In this document: positions 1 through 7,185 of the stretch, one piece after another | How the letters are laid out: every line of letters begins with the position of its first letter | How positions within the stretch are numbered: the first letter of the stretch is position 1 | From: Streptomyces lomondensis | Lineage (GTDB): Bacteria; Actinomycetota; Actinomycetes; Streptomycetales; Streptomycetaceae | Length of the DNA: 64,000 nucleotides | Reading direction: 5' to 3' | Assembly: GCF_014651035.1 (NCBI RefSeq) | Contig: NZ_BMWC01000017.1 | Span: forward strand, 62,001 to 126,000 | Notes under the pieces: generated by a model | What the model saw: only the letters and a program-made list of their open reading frames with translations | Databases searched by the model: none | What the model was told of the DNA's origin: nothing | Program-made: the position numbers and the translations under genes

Positions 1-800
1 TCTTCTTCATCCTCAGCCGGCCTCTGCCCGGGGTGGCGGACGATCTCGCGGCCATCGCCGCCGCACACGACGTGCTGCTCTCCCGTGGCTCGGTCGACAC
101 CCTGGGCTGGACGGAATCCGGTCCCGGCGTCTACCTGATGCCCTCCGCCGGAGAGCTCACCGCCGCCGCCGCGCGCCACGGCACGCCCCCGGACTCCGGG
201 CTCTCCAGCTCGCACTACGCCCAGCCGCACGGCACGACCACCCTCATCACCGAAGTTCCGCTGTGGCGGGACGCACGCGCCAACGACCTCACTCCGGCCG
301 GCCGCCACGGCGACGTACTGCGCGAGGCAGCCCGGCAGCTCGGAGCCGACCGGCAGGAGCTGCGAGGGCTGCTCGAGCAGGCCAAGCCGTACCTCGTGGT
401 GCCCACGCCGATGCGCGCGGCACTGGCCGGCCACCTCCAGCAGAGCGCCGACCTGGCCCTCGCCTACGGCGCGATGGCCGGGGCCGGCCAGGAACGGGAC
501 GCCACCGTGGCCGACGCGTTCGCCGCCCGGTGCATCGTGCACATGCTGCGGTTGCGCGGCGCCGGGCTGCTGAACCGCCGGCTCGGCCTCGAGTGCGCAG
601 CCGGCAACCAGCCGCCGGCCGTGCGCAGCGCCCTCGCACGGACCCGTCGCCTCTTCGAGGACTGGTGCGCCGACGCCGAGCGCGAACTGACGGCCGAGGT
701 GCATCCCCTGCGCGACCTGGTGGCCGTGCAGATGGGCGCCGCCCTCGCCGTACTGAGGCGCCTGGGGAGTCGCCATGAGAAGGACGTGCAAAGACCTTGA
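1..800 (+). CDS. C-terminal part of an unidentified protein (cut by left edge)
   Basis: The reading frame is open to the left edge, so the true start lies outside the window; a GTG at 33 is only the first internal candidate. About 266 residues are visible. They are mostly alpha-helical and Ala/Arg/Leu-rich, with no membrane segment. One stretch ends in HGTTTLITEVPLWRD and faintly resembles the region around the catalytic Glu of M14 zinc carboxypeptidases, but I cannot see the zinc ligands, so the family stays open. The stop codon overlaps the -35 element of the next gene. Confidence 0.6.
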   Translation, partial: FFILSRPLPGVADDLAAIAAAHDVLLSRGSVDTLGWTESGPGVYLMPSAGELTAAAARHGTPPDSGLSSSHYAQPHGTTTLITEVPLWRDARANDLTPAGRHGDVLREAARQLGADRQELRGLLEQAKPYLVVPTPMRAALAGHLQQSADLALAYGAMAGAGQERDATVADAFAARCIVHMLRLRGAGLLNRRLGLECAAGNQPPAVRSALARTRRLFEDWCADAERELTAEVHPLRDLVAVQMGAALAVLRRLGSRHEKDVQRP

Positions 801-826
801 CGCGCTATTCTCTCAGTGAATAGAGT
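797..826 (+). promoter_or_regulatory. Promoter of the leaderless padR-ABC transcript
   Basis: TTGACG (797-802) and TAGAGT (821-826) are separated by 18 bp and fit Streptomyces housekeeping promoters. A transcript would begin about 6 nt after the -10, which is at the GTG start codon at 832. There is no Shine-Dalgarno sequence before that GTG, so the mRNA is probably leaderless. The -35 overlaps the stop codon of the upstream gene. Confidence 0.6.
805..823 (+). promoter_or_regulatory. Putative autoregulatory operator of the PadR gene
   Basis: CTATTC and GAATAG form a perfect 6-bp inverted repeat around a 7-bp spacer. It lies between the -35 and -10 hexamers and overlaps the first bases of the -10. 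A bound dimer would block RNA polymerase, as expected for an autorepressed PadR-ABC operon. It is not the common ATGT-N8-ACAT PadR motif. Confidence 0.5.
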
Positions 827-831
827 CCGGT

Positions 832-1374
832 GTGTCCCTAGCCCATGTGCTCCTCGGATTACTCACATCGCGTTCTCTGCACGGGTACGAACTGAAACGG
901 GCCCACGACGAAGACCTGCCCGGCGCCAAACCGCTTGCCTACGGACAGGTGTACGCGACGCTGAACCGTCTCGTCCGGGACGGCTTGGCCGTTGAGGCGG
1001 GCCAGGAGCGGGCCGGCGGGCCAGACCGCACGCAGTACGTGGTCACCGACCGCGGCCGTCAGGCCCTGACCGAGTGGCTGTCCAAGGTCGAACCGCCGGC
1101 GCCTCACCTGTCCAGCACGCTGCTGGCCAAAGTCGTGATCACCCTTCACGTGGCCGACGAGGCAACCGCCCGCCACCACCTGGCCGCACAGCGCGCCGCG
1201 CACCTCGCGCGCATGCGCGAGCTGACCGCGGTCAAAACCAACCCGGGCGCGTCGGTCGGCGAGATACTCGCCGCGGATCTCGCGATCGCCCATCTCGACG
1301 CCGACGCGCGCTGGATGCAGAAAGCACTCGAGTACGTCCACGACCTGCGCCTGGAGGTGCAGCATGATTCTTGA
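832..1374 (+). CDS. PadR-family transcriptional regulator
   Basis: This 180-residue protein has the PadR winged helix at the N-terminus (LTSRSLHGYELKRAHDED, then VYATLNRLVRDGLA with the wing before QYVVTDRG) and a helical C-terminal dimerisation arm that looks like the Vir_act_alpha_C type. It probably represses the ABC exporter encoded just downstream, whose ATG lies inside the last codons of this gene (11-bp overlap). The GTG start coincides with the predicted transcription start. Leu10 is a TTA codon, so translation should depend on the bldA tRNA. The inducer is unknown. Confidence 0.88.
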   Translation: MSLAHVLLGLLTSRSLHGYELKRAHDEDLPGAKPLAYGQVYATLNRLVRDGLAVEAGQERAGGPDRTQYVVTDRGRQALTEWLSKVEPPAPHLSSTLLAKVVITLHVADEATARHHLAAQRAAHLARMRELTAVKTNPGASVGEILAADLAIAHLDADARWMQKALEYVHDLRLEVQHDS

Positions 1375-2083
1375 AACACGCGAGGTAGCGAAGTCCTACG
1401 GATCGACCCCCGCTCTGCGTGGCGTCTCGGTTGCGATCGAGGAAGGTGAGGTCGTCGCGGTCACCGGCCCGAGCGGATGCGGGAAATCGACGCTGTTACA
1501 TGTCATGGCGGGAATCCTCGGCCCGGACGACGGCGAAGTACGCTACCGGGGCCGGCGCTTCGACGACTGGGACGAGTCGCGTCGCTCCACGATGCGCCGC
1601 ACGGACTTCGGGGTCCTGTTCCAGTTCGGTCAACTCGTCGCGGAGATAACCGCGGTGGAGAACGCGGCGTTACCGCTGATGCTGGGTGGAGCCTCCCGCC
1701 GGGCAGCGATGACCGCGGCGACCGACTGGCTGGAACGGCTCGGTGTGGCGGAGCTGGCCGACCAGTTGCCCGGCGAGATGTCGGGCGGCCAGCAGCAGCG
1801 GGTGGCCCTCGCCCGCGCCCTGGTCACCGAACCGAAAGTGCTGTTCGCCGACGAGCCCACGGGGGCGCTGGACTCCCGCGCCGGCGACCTGGTGCTCGGT
1901 CACATGCTCCGGGTGGCCAGGACCCAGCGCACGACCGTCGTGCTGGTGACACACGACGCCACCATCGCCGCGTACGCCGACCGGGAGATCCGGCTTCGCG
2001 ACGGCGCCCTCGACACCGACGGCATCGGCCTTCTCGACCCGCCCGCGTCCCACCGCGACGGCACTGCCGGAGCCACCCGATGA
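1364..2083 (+). CDS. ABC exporter ATP-binding protein (MacB/LolD type)
   Basis: This 239-residue nucleotide-binding subunit has all the hallmarks: Walker A GPSGCGKST (35-43), signature MSGGQ (139-143), Walker B VLFADEPTGALD (159-170) and the H-loop His197. The family pairs with FtsX-like permeases that drive mechanotransmission or export of peptides, lipids or drugs. It overlaps the PadR gene upstream and the permease downstream (ATGA at 2080-2083), so the three are translationally coupled. Leu45 and Leu103 are TTA codons, which is very unusual in this window and predicts bldA control of the transporter. Confidence 0.93.
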   Translation: MILETREVAKSYGSTPALRGVSVAIEEGEVVAVTGPSGCGKSTLLHVMAGILGPDDGEVRYRGRRFDDWDESRRSTMRRTDFGVLFQFGQLVAEITAVENAALPLMLGGASRRAAMTAATDWLERLGVAELADQLPGEMSGGQQQRVALARALVTEPKVLFADEPTGALDSRAGDLVLGHMLRVARTQRTTVVLVTHDATIAAYADREIRLRDGALDTDGIGLLDPPASHRDGTAGATR

Positions 2084-3624
2084 GCCCCGCCACCACCCTG
2101 TGGCTCGCCATGGCCGGCAACCGGTCCGACAGGGCGCGAATCGCACTGACCGCCCTCAGCGCCGCGCTCGGCACGGTGACGCTGCTCGCCGCGGCCACGG
2201 TCTTCGCCGTCACCGAACGGCATGCGACCCGGTACAGCAACCCGCTGCTGAACGAAAGCGGACTGCGGCCGGGCGTCGCGTTCGCCATGACACTGCTGAC
2301 CATCCCCGTCCTCACCTTCGTCGCACAGTGCGGAAGGCTCGGCGCACCGGCCCGAGAACGGCGACTGGCTTCCCTCCGGATGGCCGGGGCGACCCCTCGT
2401 CAGGTCGTCAGGATCGCGGCGGTCGAAACCTTCCTGGCCTCGGTCCTCGGCGTCGTAGGCGGTTTCGCCGTCTACTTCGTGGGCCGGGCCCTGCTCGACG
2501 CACCCGACGCCGAGGGCCGACGCCCCTTGCCCACCGACGTTCTGCCCTCCGTGGTTTCGATGGCCGGCGTTGCCGTCGCCGTGCCGATCCTCGTTCTGCT
2601 TCTCGCCCTCCTCACCCTGCGCAGGGTCGTGATCACCCCACTTGGTCTGGTCCGCGGGGCCCGCCGGCGCCGGCCGAGTACCGCGCCGGGCGTGCTCATC
2701 CTGGCGGGCGGCGGGGCCTGCGCGCTCGTCGAGCCGGTCCATCGCCATTTCCTCACCCACCCGCGCGGCGACGACCTGCCGCTGATCATCGTGGGCGTCC
2801 TGGTGGTGTCCGGCGTCCTCGCCGTCAGCGTCGGCATCGTGACGGGCACGGGCTGGCTCACCTATGCCATCGGACGGCTGCTGCAGCGTTTCGCCCGCCG
2901 GCCCGCCGGGCTGCTGGCGGGCCGGCGCATGATGGCCGACCCCTTCGCCGGTAGCCGTACCTTCGCCGCGATGCTGGTGGCGCTGGTCATCGGCTCCGCC
3001 GCCGCGGGCCTCTCGGCTCTCACCCTGGCAGAAGTCAAAGCCCAGGGAGAGAACACGCGACGGTACGCGGAACTGTCGGGGCAGCCCTTCGTGCCGGAAG
3101 GTACCGGCTTCTACGAACGTGCCTACCAACTGGTGGGTTACGCCGTACTCGTGGCCATGGTGATCGCCGCTGCCGGGCTGCTCGTGGCACTCGCCGACGG
3201 CATTCTGGCCCGGAGGCGGGCCCTCGCGTCGCTCGTCGCCACCGGCGCCTCACATGGCCTGCTGGCCCGCGCGCTCAGCTGGCAGGTGATCTCCCCCGTA
3301 GTACCGGCGGTAGCCCTGGCGACACTGGCCGGCATGCTGCTGCCGCGGCTGACCGTCCCCAGTACGAACGACACCGCGGACATGGAAGTGTGGCGCTGCA
3401 CACCGCTGCCGGGTGATCCGCATGACGCGTGCGCGGATGCCGCCTACCAGCAGGCGCACGGAACGCTGCTCACGGCGGAGAAGGTCCCGGTCACCGTGCA
3501 CATGCCGTGGGGGCAGCTCGCCCTGTTGGCGGGGGGAGCGGTCACCGCGACCGTCGTCGTGACCCTGGTCGGCCTGTTGTTCCTGCGCATGAGCACACGG
3601 GTCACCGAGCTGCGCACGTCATGA
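2080..3624 (+). CDS. ABC transporter permease with FtsX domains
   Basis: This 514-residue membrane protein starts at an ATG that overlaps the ATPase stop. The first transmembrane helix is near residues 20-45. It is followed by an FtsX-like block with the RRLASLRMAGATPRQVVRIAAVE motif, then further helices, and a second FtsX block near the end (residues ~360-514, RRALASLVATGASHGLLARALSW). Its extracytoplasmic loop holds two cysteines (WRC...HDAC). Together with the ATPase it should form a MacB-like exporter. The substrate is not evident; PadR control would suit drug or peptide resistance. Confidence 0.88.
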   Translation: MSPATTLWLAMAGNRSDRARIALTALSAALGTVTLLAAATVFAVTERHATRYSNPLLNESGLRPGVAFAMTLLTIPVLTFVAQCGRLGAPARERRLASLRMAGATPRQVVRIAAVETFLASVLGVVGGFAVYFVGRALLDAPDAEGRRPLPTDVLPSVVSMAGVAVAVPILVLLLALLTLRRVVITPLGLVRGARRRRPSTAPGVLILAGGGACALVEPVHRHFLTHPRGDDLPLIIVGVLVVSGVLAVSVGIVTGTGWLTYAIGRLLQRFARRPAGLLAGRRMMADPFAGSRTFAAMLVALVIGSAAAGLSALTLAEVKAQGENTRRYAELSGQPFVPEGTGFYERAYQLVGYAVLVAMVIAAAGLLVALADGILARRRALASLVATGASHGLLARALSWQVISPVVPAVALATLAGMLLPRLTVPSTNDTADMEVWRCTPLPGDPHDACADAAYQQAHGTLLTAEKVPVTVHMPWGQLALLAGGAVTATVVVTLVGLLFLRMSTRVTELRTS

Positions 3625-3687
3625 CCTCGCCGACGCAGACGACCCCGACGTTTCGGCACGCCTAGGTACACCGCGCCCGTGACGTTC

Positions 3688-3717
3688 GCTGCCGCAAGGT
3701 TGATACTTTCCGGCAGC
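3688..3717 (+). terminator. Hairpin after the PadR-ABC operon
   Basis: GCTGCCG and CGGCAGC form a perfect 7-bp stem around a 16-nt loop, about 65 bp after the permease stop. There is no U-tract, which is usual for Streptomyces terminators. Confidence 0.4.
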
Positions 3718-3770
3718 AGCGCTCCGACCGCCCGTCACCGACCACAGCAGGACCTGACGCCCCGTCATCA

Positions 3771-3802
3771 AAGTCAGCATTAAGTCAGCATTAAGTCAGC
3801 AT
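3771..3802 (+). repeat. Three tandem 11-bp repeats upstream of dhaK
   Basis: AAGTCAGCATT occurs three times in a row (3771, 3782, and 3793 lacking the last T). The 11-bp period places each copy on about the same helix face, which suits cooperative protein binding. It lies ~125 bp before dhaK, in the 301-bp gap 3625-3925, whose only other structure is the hairpin at 3688 and the inverted repeat at 3870. Confidence 0.7.
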
Positions 3803-3869
3803 CAGTACCGCCACAGACCGCCCCCGACCGCCAGGAACCGCCAAGATCGACAACTGGCCTGACACATCC

Positions 3870-3910
3870 TGACCTGCAAAAATGAAGGTCAGAGGTACAT
3901 CTGCTAGTCT
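3870..3910 (+). promoter_or_regulatory. Putative operator and promoter region of dhaKLM
   Basis: TGACCT (3870-3875) and AGGTCA (3886-3891) are perfect inverted arms around an AT-rich 10-bp spacer. A -10-like TAGTCT follows at 3905-3910, just before AGGAGG (3915-3920) and the GTG start of dhaK at 3926. The position suggests a repressor or activator site. Which regulator binds cannot be told, and no regulator gene is adjacent. Confidence 0.45.
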
Positions 3911-3925
3911 CATCAGGAGGTACCC

Positions 3926-4918
3926 GTGAAGATGCTGATCAACGTCCCGGAGACCGTGGTCGCGGACGCGCTGCGTGGCCTGGCGGCTGCCCACCCGGAG
4001 CTGACCGTGGACGTGGAGAACCGGGTGATCGTGCGGCGGGACGCCCCCGTGGCCGGAAAGGTCGGGCTGGTCTCGGGCGGGGGCTCGGGACACGAACCGC
4101 TGCACGGCGGTTTCGTAGGTCCCGGCATGCTGTCGGCGGCCTGCCCTGGTGAGGTGTTCACCTCCCCGGTGCCCGACCAGATGCTGCGCGCGGCCGCCGC
4201 CGTGGACAGCGGCGCCGGTGTGCTGTTCATCGTGAAGAACTACACCGGTGACGTGCTCAACTTCGACATGGCCGCCGAGCTGGCCGAGGACGAGGGCATC
4301 CAGATCGCAAAGGTGCTGGTCAACGACGACGTGGCGGTGACCGACAGTCTCTACACGGCGGGTCGGCGCGGTACGGGCGCCACCCTGTTCGTGGAGAAGA
4401 TCGCGGGCGCCGCCGCCGACGAGGGCATGCCGCTGGAGCGGGTGGAGGCCATCGCCCGGCAGGTCAACGAGAACTCCCGCAGCTTCGGTATCGCGCTGAG
4501 CGCGTGCAGCACGCCGGCCAAGGGCAGTCCCACCTTCGATCTGCCGCCCGGCGAGCTGGAGTTGGGCATCGGCATCCACGGCGAGCCCGGCCGGGAGCGG
4601 CGGCCGATGATGACCTCCGGCGAGATCGCCGAGGCCGCCGTCGAGGCGGTGGTCGATGACCTCCGGCCGCGCAACCCCGTGCTGGTCCTGGTCAACGGCA
4701 TGGGCGCGACACCCCTGCTGGAGCTGTACGGCTTCAACGCCGAGGTGCACCGGGTGCTCGCCCAGCGCGGCGTCGCCGTGGCCCGCGTCCTGGTGGGCAA
4801 CTACGTCACCTCCCTGGACATGGCCGGTGCCTCGCTCACCCTCTGCCAGGTCGACGAGGAACTGCTGCGGCTGTGGGACGCCCCGGTGAAGACGCCAGGG
4901 CTGCGCTGGGGCGTGTGA
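3926..4918 (+). CDS. dhaK: Dihydroxyacetone kinase substrate-binding subunit DhaK
   Basis: DhaK holds dihydroxyacetone as a hemiaminal on an active-site His while DhaL transfers phosphate to it. The 330-residue length is normal for the PTS-type subunit. GGGSGHEP (51-58) and the substrate-binding His218 in GIGIHGEPG are present, His218 matching the E. coli numbering. The GTG start is preceded by AGGAGG at 5-bp spacing. It opens the dhaK-dhaL-dhaM operon, with 49 bp to dhaL. The product, dihydroxyacetone phosphate, enters glycolysis. Confidence 0.96.
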   Translation: MKMLINVPETVVADALRGLAAAHPELTVDVENRVIVRRDAPVAGKVGLVSGGGSGHEPLHGGFVGPGMLSAACPGEVFTSPVPDQMLRAAAAVDSGAGVLFIVKNYTGDVLNFDMAAELAEDEGIQIAKVLVNDDVAVTDSLYTAGRRGTGATLFVEKIAGAAADEGMPLERVEAIARQVNENSRSFGIALSACSTPAKGSPTFDLPPGELELGIGIHGEPGRERRPMMTSGEIAEAAVEAVVDDLRPRNPVLVLVNGMGATPLLELYGFNAEVHRVLAQRGVAVARVLVGNYVTSLDMAGASLTLCQVDEELLRLWDAPVKTPGLRWGV

Positions 4919-4967
4919 GAGACAGGGGGTAGAGGATCACCACATACCTACCAGGCAAGGAGATCCA

Positions 4968-5567
4968 GTGCTCGACGCCGATTTCTTCCGCCGTTGGATG
5001 ACGGCGACCGCCGCGTCCGTCGACCGCGAGGCGGAACGGCTCACCGCCCTCGACTCCCCCATCGGGGACGCCGACCACGGCAGCAACCTCCAGCGCGGGT
5101 TCACGGCCGTGACGGCCGCCCTCGAGAAGGAGGCCCCCGGCACTCCCGGCGGGGTCCTGACCCTGGCCGGACGCCAGTTGATCTCCACGGTCGGCGGCGC
5201 CTCGGGGCCGCTGTACGGGACGCTGCTGCGCCGCACCGGCAAGGCGCTCGGCGATGCCGCCGAGGTCAGCGAGGAGCAGCTGGCCGAGGCGCTGCGGGCC
5301 GGGGTGGACGCGGTCATGACGCTCGGCGGTGCCGCGCCGGGCGACAAGACCATGATCGACGCACTGGTGCCCGCGGTGGACGCGCTCGGTGACTCGTTCG
5401 CGGCGGCGCGGGCCGCCGCGGAGGAGGGCGCCGTGGCGACGACGCCCTTGCAGGCGCGCAAGGGCCGGGCGAGCTATCTGGGCGAGCGCAGCATCGGGCA
5501 CCAGGACCCGGGTGCCACGTCGTCGGCGCTGCTGATCGCGGGACTCGCGGAGGCCGCCGGTGAGTGA
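4968..5567 (+). CDS. dhaL: Dihydroxyacetone kinase ADP-binding subunit DhaL
   Basis: DhaL carries a permanently bound ADP that is rephosphorylated by DhaM and then phosphorylates the dihydroxyacetone held on DhaK. The 199-residue protein shows the metal-binding GDADHG motif (33-38, within SPIGDADHGSNL), GGASGPLYGTLL, and the closing GATSSALL region. The GTG start has AAGGAG about 6 bp upstream. Its 3' end overlaps the dhaM start by 8 bp, so the two are translationally coupled. Confidence 0.96.
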   Translation: MLDADFFRRWMTATAASVDREAERLTALDSPIGDADHGSNLQRGFTAVTAALEKEAPGTPGGVLTLAGRQLISTVGGASGPLYGTLLRRTGKALGDAAEVSEEQLAEALRAGVDAVMTLGGAAPGDKTMIDALVPAVDALGDSFAAARAAAEEGAVATTPLQARKGRASYLGERSIGHQDPGATSSALLIAGLAEAAGE

Positions 5568-5997
5568 CGTCAGTGAGGTGGGTGACGTGGGTGACGAGCG
5601 GCTCGTGGGGATCGTGCTGGTGTCGCACAGCGCGGAGGTGGCCGCGTCGGTCGCCGCGCTGGCAAAGGGGCTCGCGGGCGGTGGCCCGGCGGTGCCCGTC
5701 GCCCCGGCGGGCGGCACCGAGGGCGGCGGGCTCGGTACGAGCGCGGAACTGATCGCCGCGGCGGCCGCGTCCGTCGATCGCGGTGCCGGAGTCGCCGTCC
5801 TGACCGACCTGGGCAGCGCGGTGCTCACCGTGAAGGCGCTGCTCGCCGAAGGTGACGAACTCCCGGAGGGGACGCGGCTGGTGGACGCCCCGTTCGTGGA
5901 GGGAGCCGTGGCCGCGGTCGTCACGGCGGCCACCGGCGCGGATCTGGCGGCGGTGGAGTCGGCCGCCGCGGAGGCGTACTCGTACCGGAAGGTGTGA
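5560..5997 (+). CDS. dhaM: DhaM, PTS phosphoryl donor for the DHA kinase
   Basis: This 145-residue EIIA-mannose-like domain begins VGIVLVSHSAEVA, where His23 is the expected phosphorylated residue, and continues with the GTSAELI and VLTDLGSAVLTVKALL motifs of DhaM. It receives phosphate from HPr and passes it to DhaL-ADP. Unlike E. coli DhaM there is no fused HPr or EI-like part, so it must use the cell's general PTS proteins. The GTG start overlaps dhaL. The N-terminus has a short Val/Ser/Asp-rich extension before the conserved strand. Confidence 0.93.
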   Translation: MSDVSEVGDVGDERLVGIVLVSHSAEVAASVAALAKGLAGGGPAVPVAPAGGTEGGGLGTSAELIAAAAASVDRGAGVAVLTDLGSAVLTVKALLAEGDELPEGTRLVDAPFVEGAVAAVVTAATGADLAAVESAAAEAYSYRKV

Positions 5998-6006
5998 GCC
6001 ACGGAT

Positions 6007-6044
6007 GCGGCCGGGCCCGCCGGAGCGGCGGTGCACCCGGCCGC
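6007..6044. terminator. Convergent terminator between dhaM and the chitosanase gene
   Basis: GCGGCCGGG and CCCGGCCGC form a perfect 9-bp stem, with a further GC-rich hairpin inside the loop. It sits between two converging genes (stops at 5997 and 6093) and could serve both strands. Confidence 0.5.
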
Positions 6045-6092
6045 AGGCGTGTGTGCCGGCCACAGGCGTGCCCCTGACGCATCGTCAGCCGA

Positions 6093-6776
6093 TCAGCTTC
6101 CGTCGACGAACCGCCGCGCCACCCGCTCCCCCGTCGCCACGGCAGCCGCGTGGTCCTCGATGGGGGAGACCCGGGTGTTCTTGAAGACGATGTAGGTGAC
6201 GCCGGAAGGGACACCCCCGCCGTGCGGGTCGGGGCGGATGCCGAGTGCCTTGGCGGTCGCGTAGGACGCCTCCCCGATGATGCCCTGGGGGCCCGTGTCG
6301 CCGACGACCGCGTACTGCACCCGGTCGCCGTACACGACGGCCACGGCCGAACCGCCGCCCACGCCGTGCTCCCGGTAGTCCCAGATGCCGCTCGGTGCCG
6401 GTACGACGACGAAGGGCAGGGTCTCGGCGCTCAACGGGCGCCCGTCGGACTGCGCGTAGGCCGTGCTCGCGGCGAAGTACGGGTCGGTGCGGCGGTTGCA
6501 GCGGGGGCCGGGGCGGCCGTCGCAGTCGATGTCCATGTCGGCCTTCCAGAACACGGCGTCACGTGTGCCGCAGACCGGGATGTCCGCGGGCGCGCCGCCG
6601 TCGCTGCGGTACCGGCCGCGGGAGACGGGAGCGCAGTCCCGCACCTTGGCGAGCAGGTCGGCGGCACTGACGGGGTTCTCGCGCCACGCCACCGGCTGGG
6701 ACGGGGTGGCGGGCGGTGTCGTCGGGGCGAGCAGGGCGGCACTGGCCGCGGCCAGGGTGAGCGACTGGGCACGCAC
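6093..6776 (-). CDS. Secreted chitosanase, glycoside hydrolase family 75
   Basis: This 227-residue protein has a short N-terminal export signal ending near APTTPPAT. It then carries the GH75 core: VFWKADMDIDCDGR, a CNRRTDPYFAASTAY block, VVVPAPSGIWDYRE, VAVVYGDRVQYAVVGDTGP and GEASYATAKALGI. GH75 enzymes cleave beta-1,4 bonds in chitosan outside the cell by inversion; acids in the DxDxDG-like stretch are likely catalytic. The start is a GTG at 6776 with GGGAGAGG upstream. Signal peptidase cleavage is inferred. The gene diverges from a FnIII lipoprotein gene preceded by a DasR-like site, which fits amino-sugar control. Confidence 0.85.
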   Translation of the reverse strand: MRAQSLTLAAASAALLAPTTPPATPSQPVAWRENPVSAADLLAKVRDCAPVSRGRYRSDGGAPADIPVCGTRDAVFWKADMDIDCDGRPGPRCNRRTDPYFAASTAYAQSDGRPLSAETLPFVVVPAPSGIWDYREHGVGGGSAVAVVYGDRVQYAVVGDTGPQGIIGEASYATAKALGIRPDPHGGGVPSGVTYIVFKNTRVSPIEDHAAAVATGERVARRFVDGS

Positions 6777-7141
6777 GATAGGGAAGCCTCTCCCTCGGGA
6801 ACCTGACGGGCACTCAGCCCAATCTGGCCCCGGGCAGGTCGCCGGGCCACCGCTGGGGGGCCGGACGGTGCACGGCCCCAACCTCCGACAGGAGCCGGGG
6901 GCCTGAGTCCGTGTGAGACTCCGGCCGCCCGGCCGCCCGCGCCGGCGCGGCATCCTGCGACGACAGCGGTCCGCGCGACAGGCCCGAACTCCCTGGTGTC
7001 CGCCAGGAGTTCGGCCGTGAGGAACTTCAACATACGTAACTCTCCCGGGTGGTCGCGCACGGTGGGGGTGACGCACCCGTCGCCGCTCTCTCCGCGCCCT
7101 CCCCTGTCGCCCTCTTGATGTGGTCGCGTCAGTCGCGCCAT

Positions 7142-7157
7142 ATTGGTCCGGACCATT
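7142..7157 (+). promoter_or_regulatory. DasR-type (dre-like) operator in the chitosanase/FnIII intergenic region
   Basis: The palindrome ATTGGTCCGGACCATT contains TGGTCCGGACCA. This is close to the GlcNAc-responsive DasR element (ACTGGTCTAGACCACT) and to the TGGTCCAGACC repeats of chitinase promoters. It ends 28 bp before the FnIII lipoprotein start. The rest of the 409-bp gap (6777-7185) holds no convincing gene; a short leftward frame with ATG at 7033 has a plausible GGGAGAG site but no recognisable product. Confidence 0.55.
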
Positions 7158-7185
7158 CCCGAGTGCCGCCCCGGGAGGCAGTGTC

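Noticed and set aside
1477..2079. Long rightward frame that reads through the ATPase gene and joins the permease frame
   Set aside because: It is a GC-rich shadow of the ATPase; the permease has its own ATG at 2080 overlapping the ATPase stop, and the protein before that point has no family features.
6431..7033. Leftward frame starting MLKFLTAELLADTREFG with a plausible ribosome site
   Set aside because: After about 30 residues it becomes an Arg/Pro shadow that runs out of frame into the chitosanase gene. No family is recognised. At most a short peptide.
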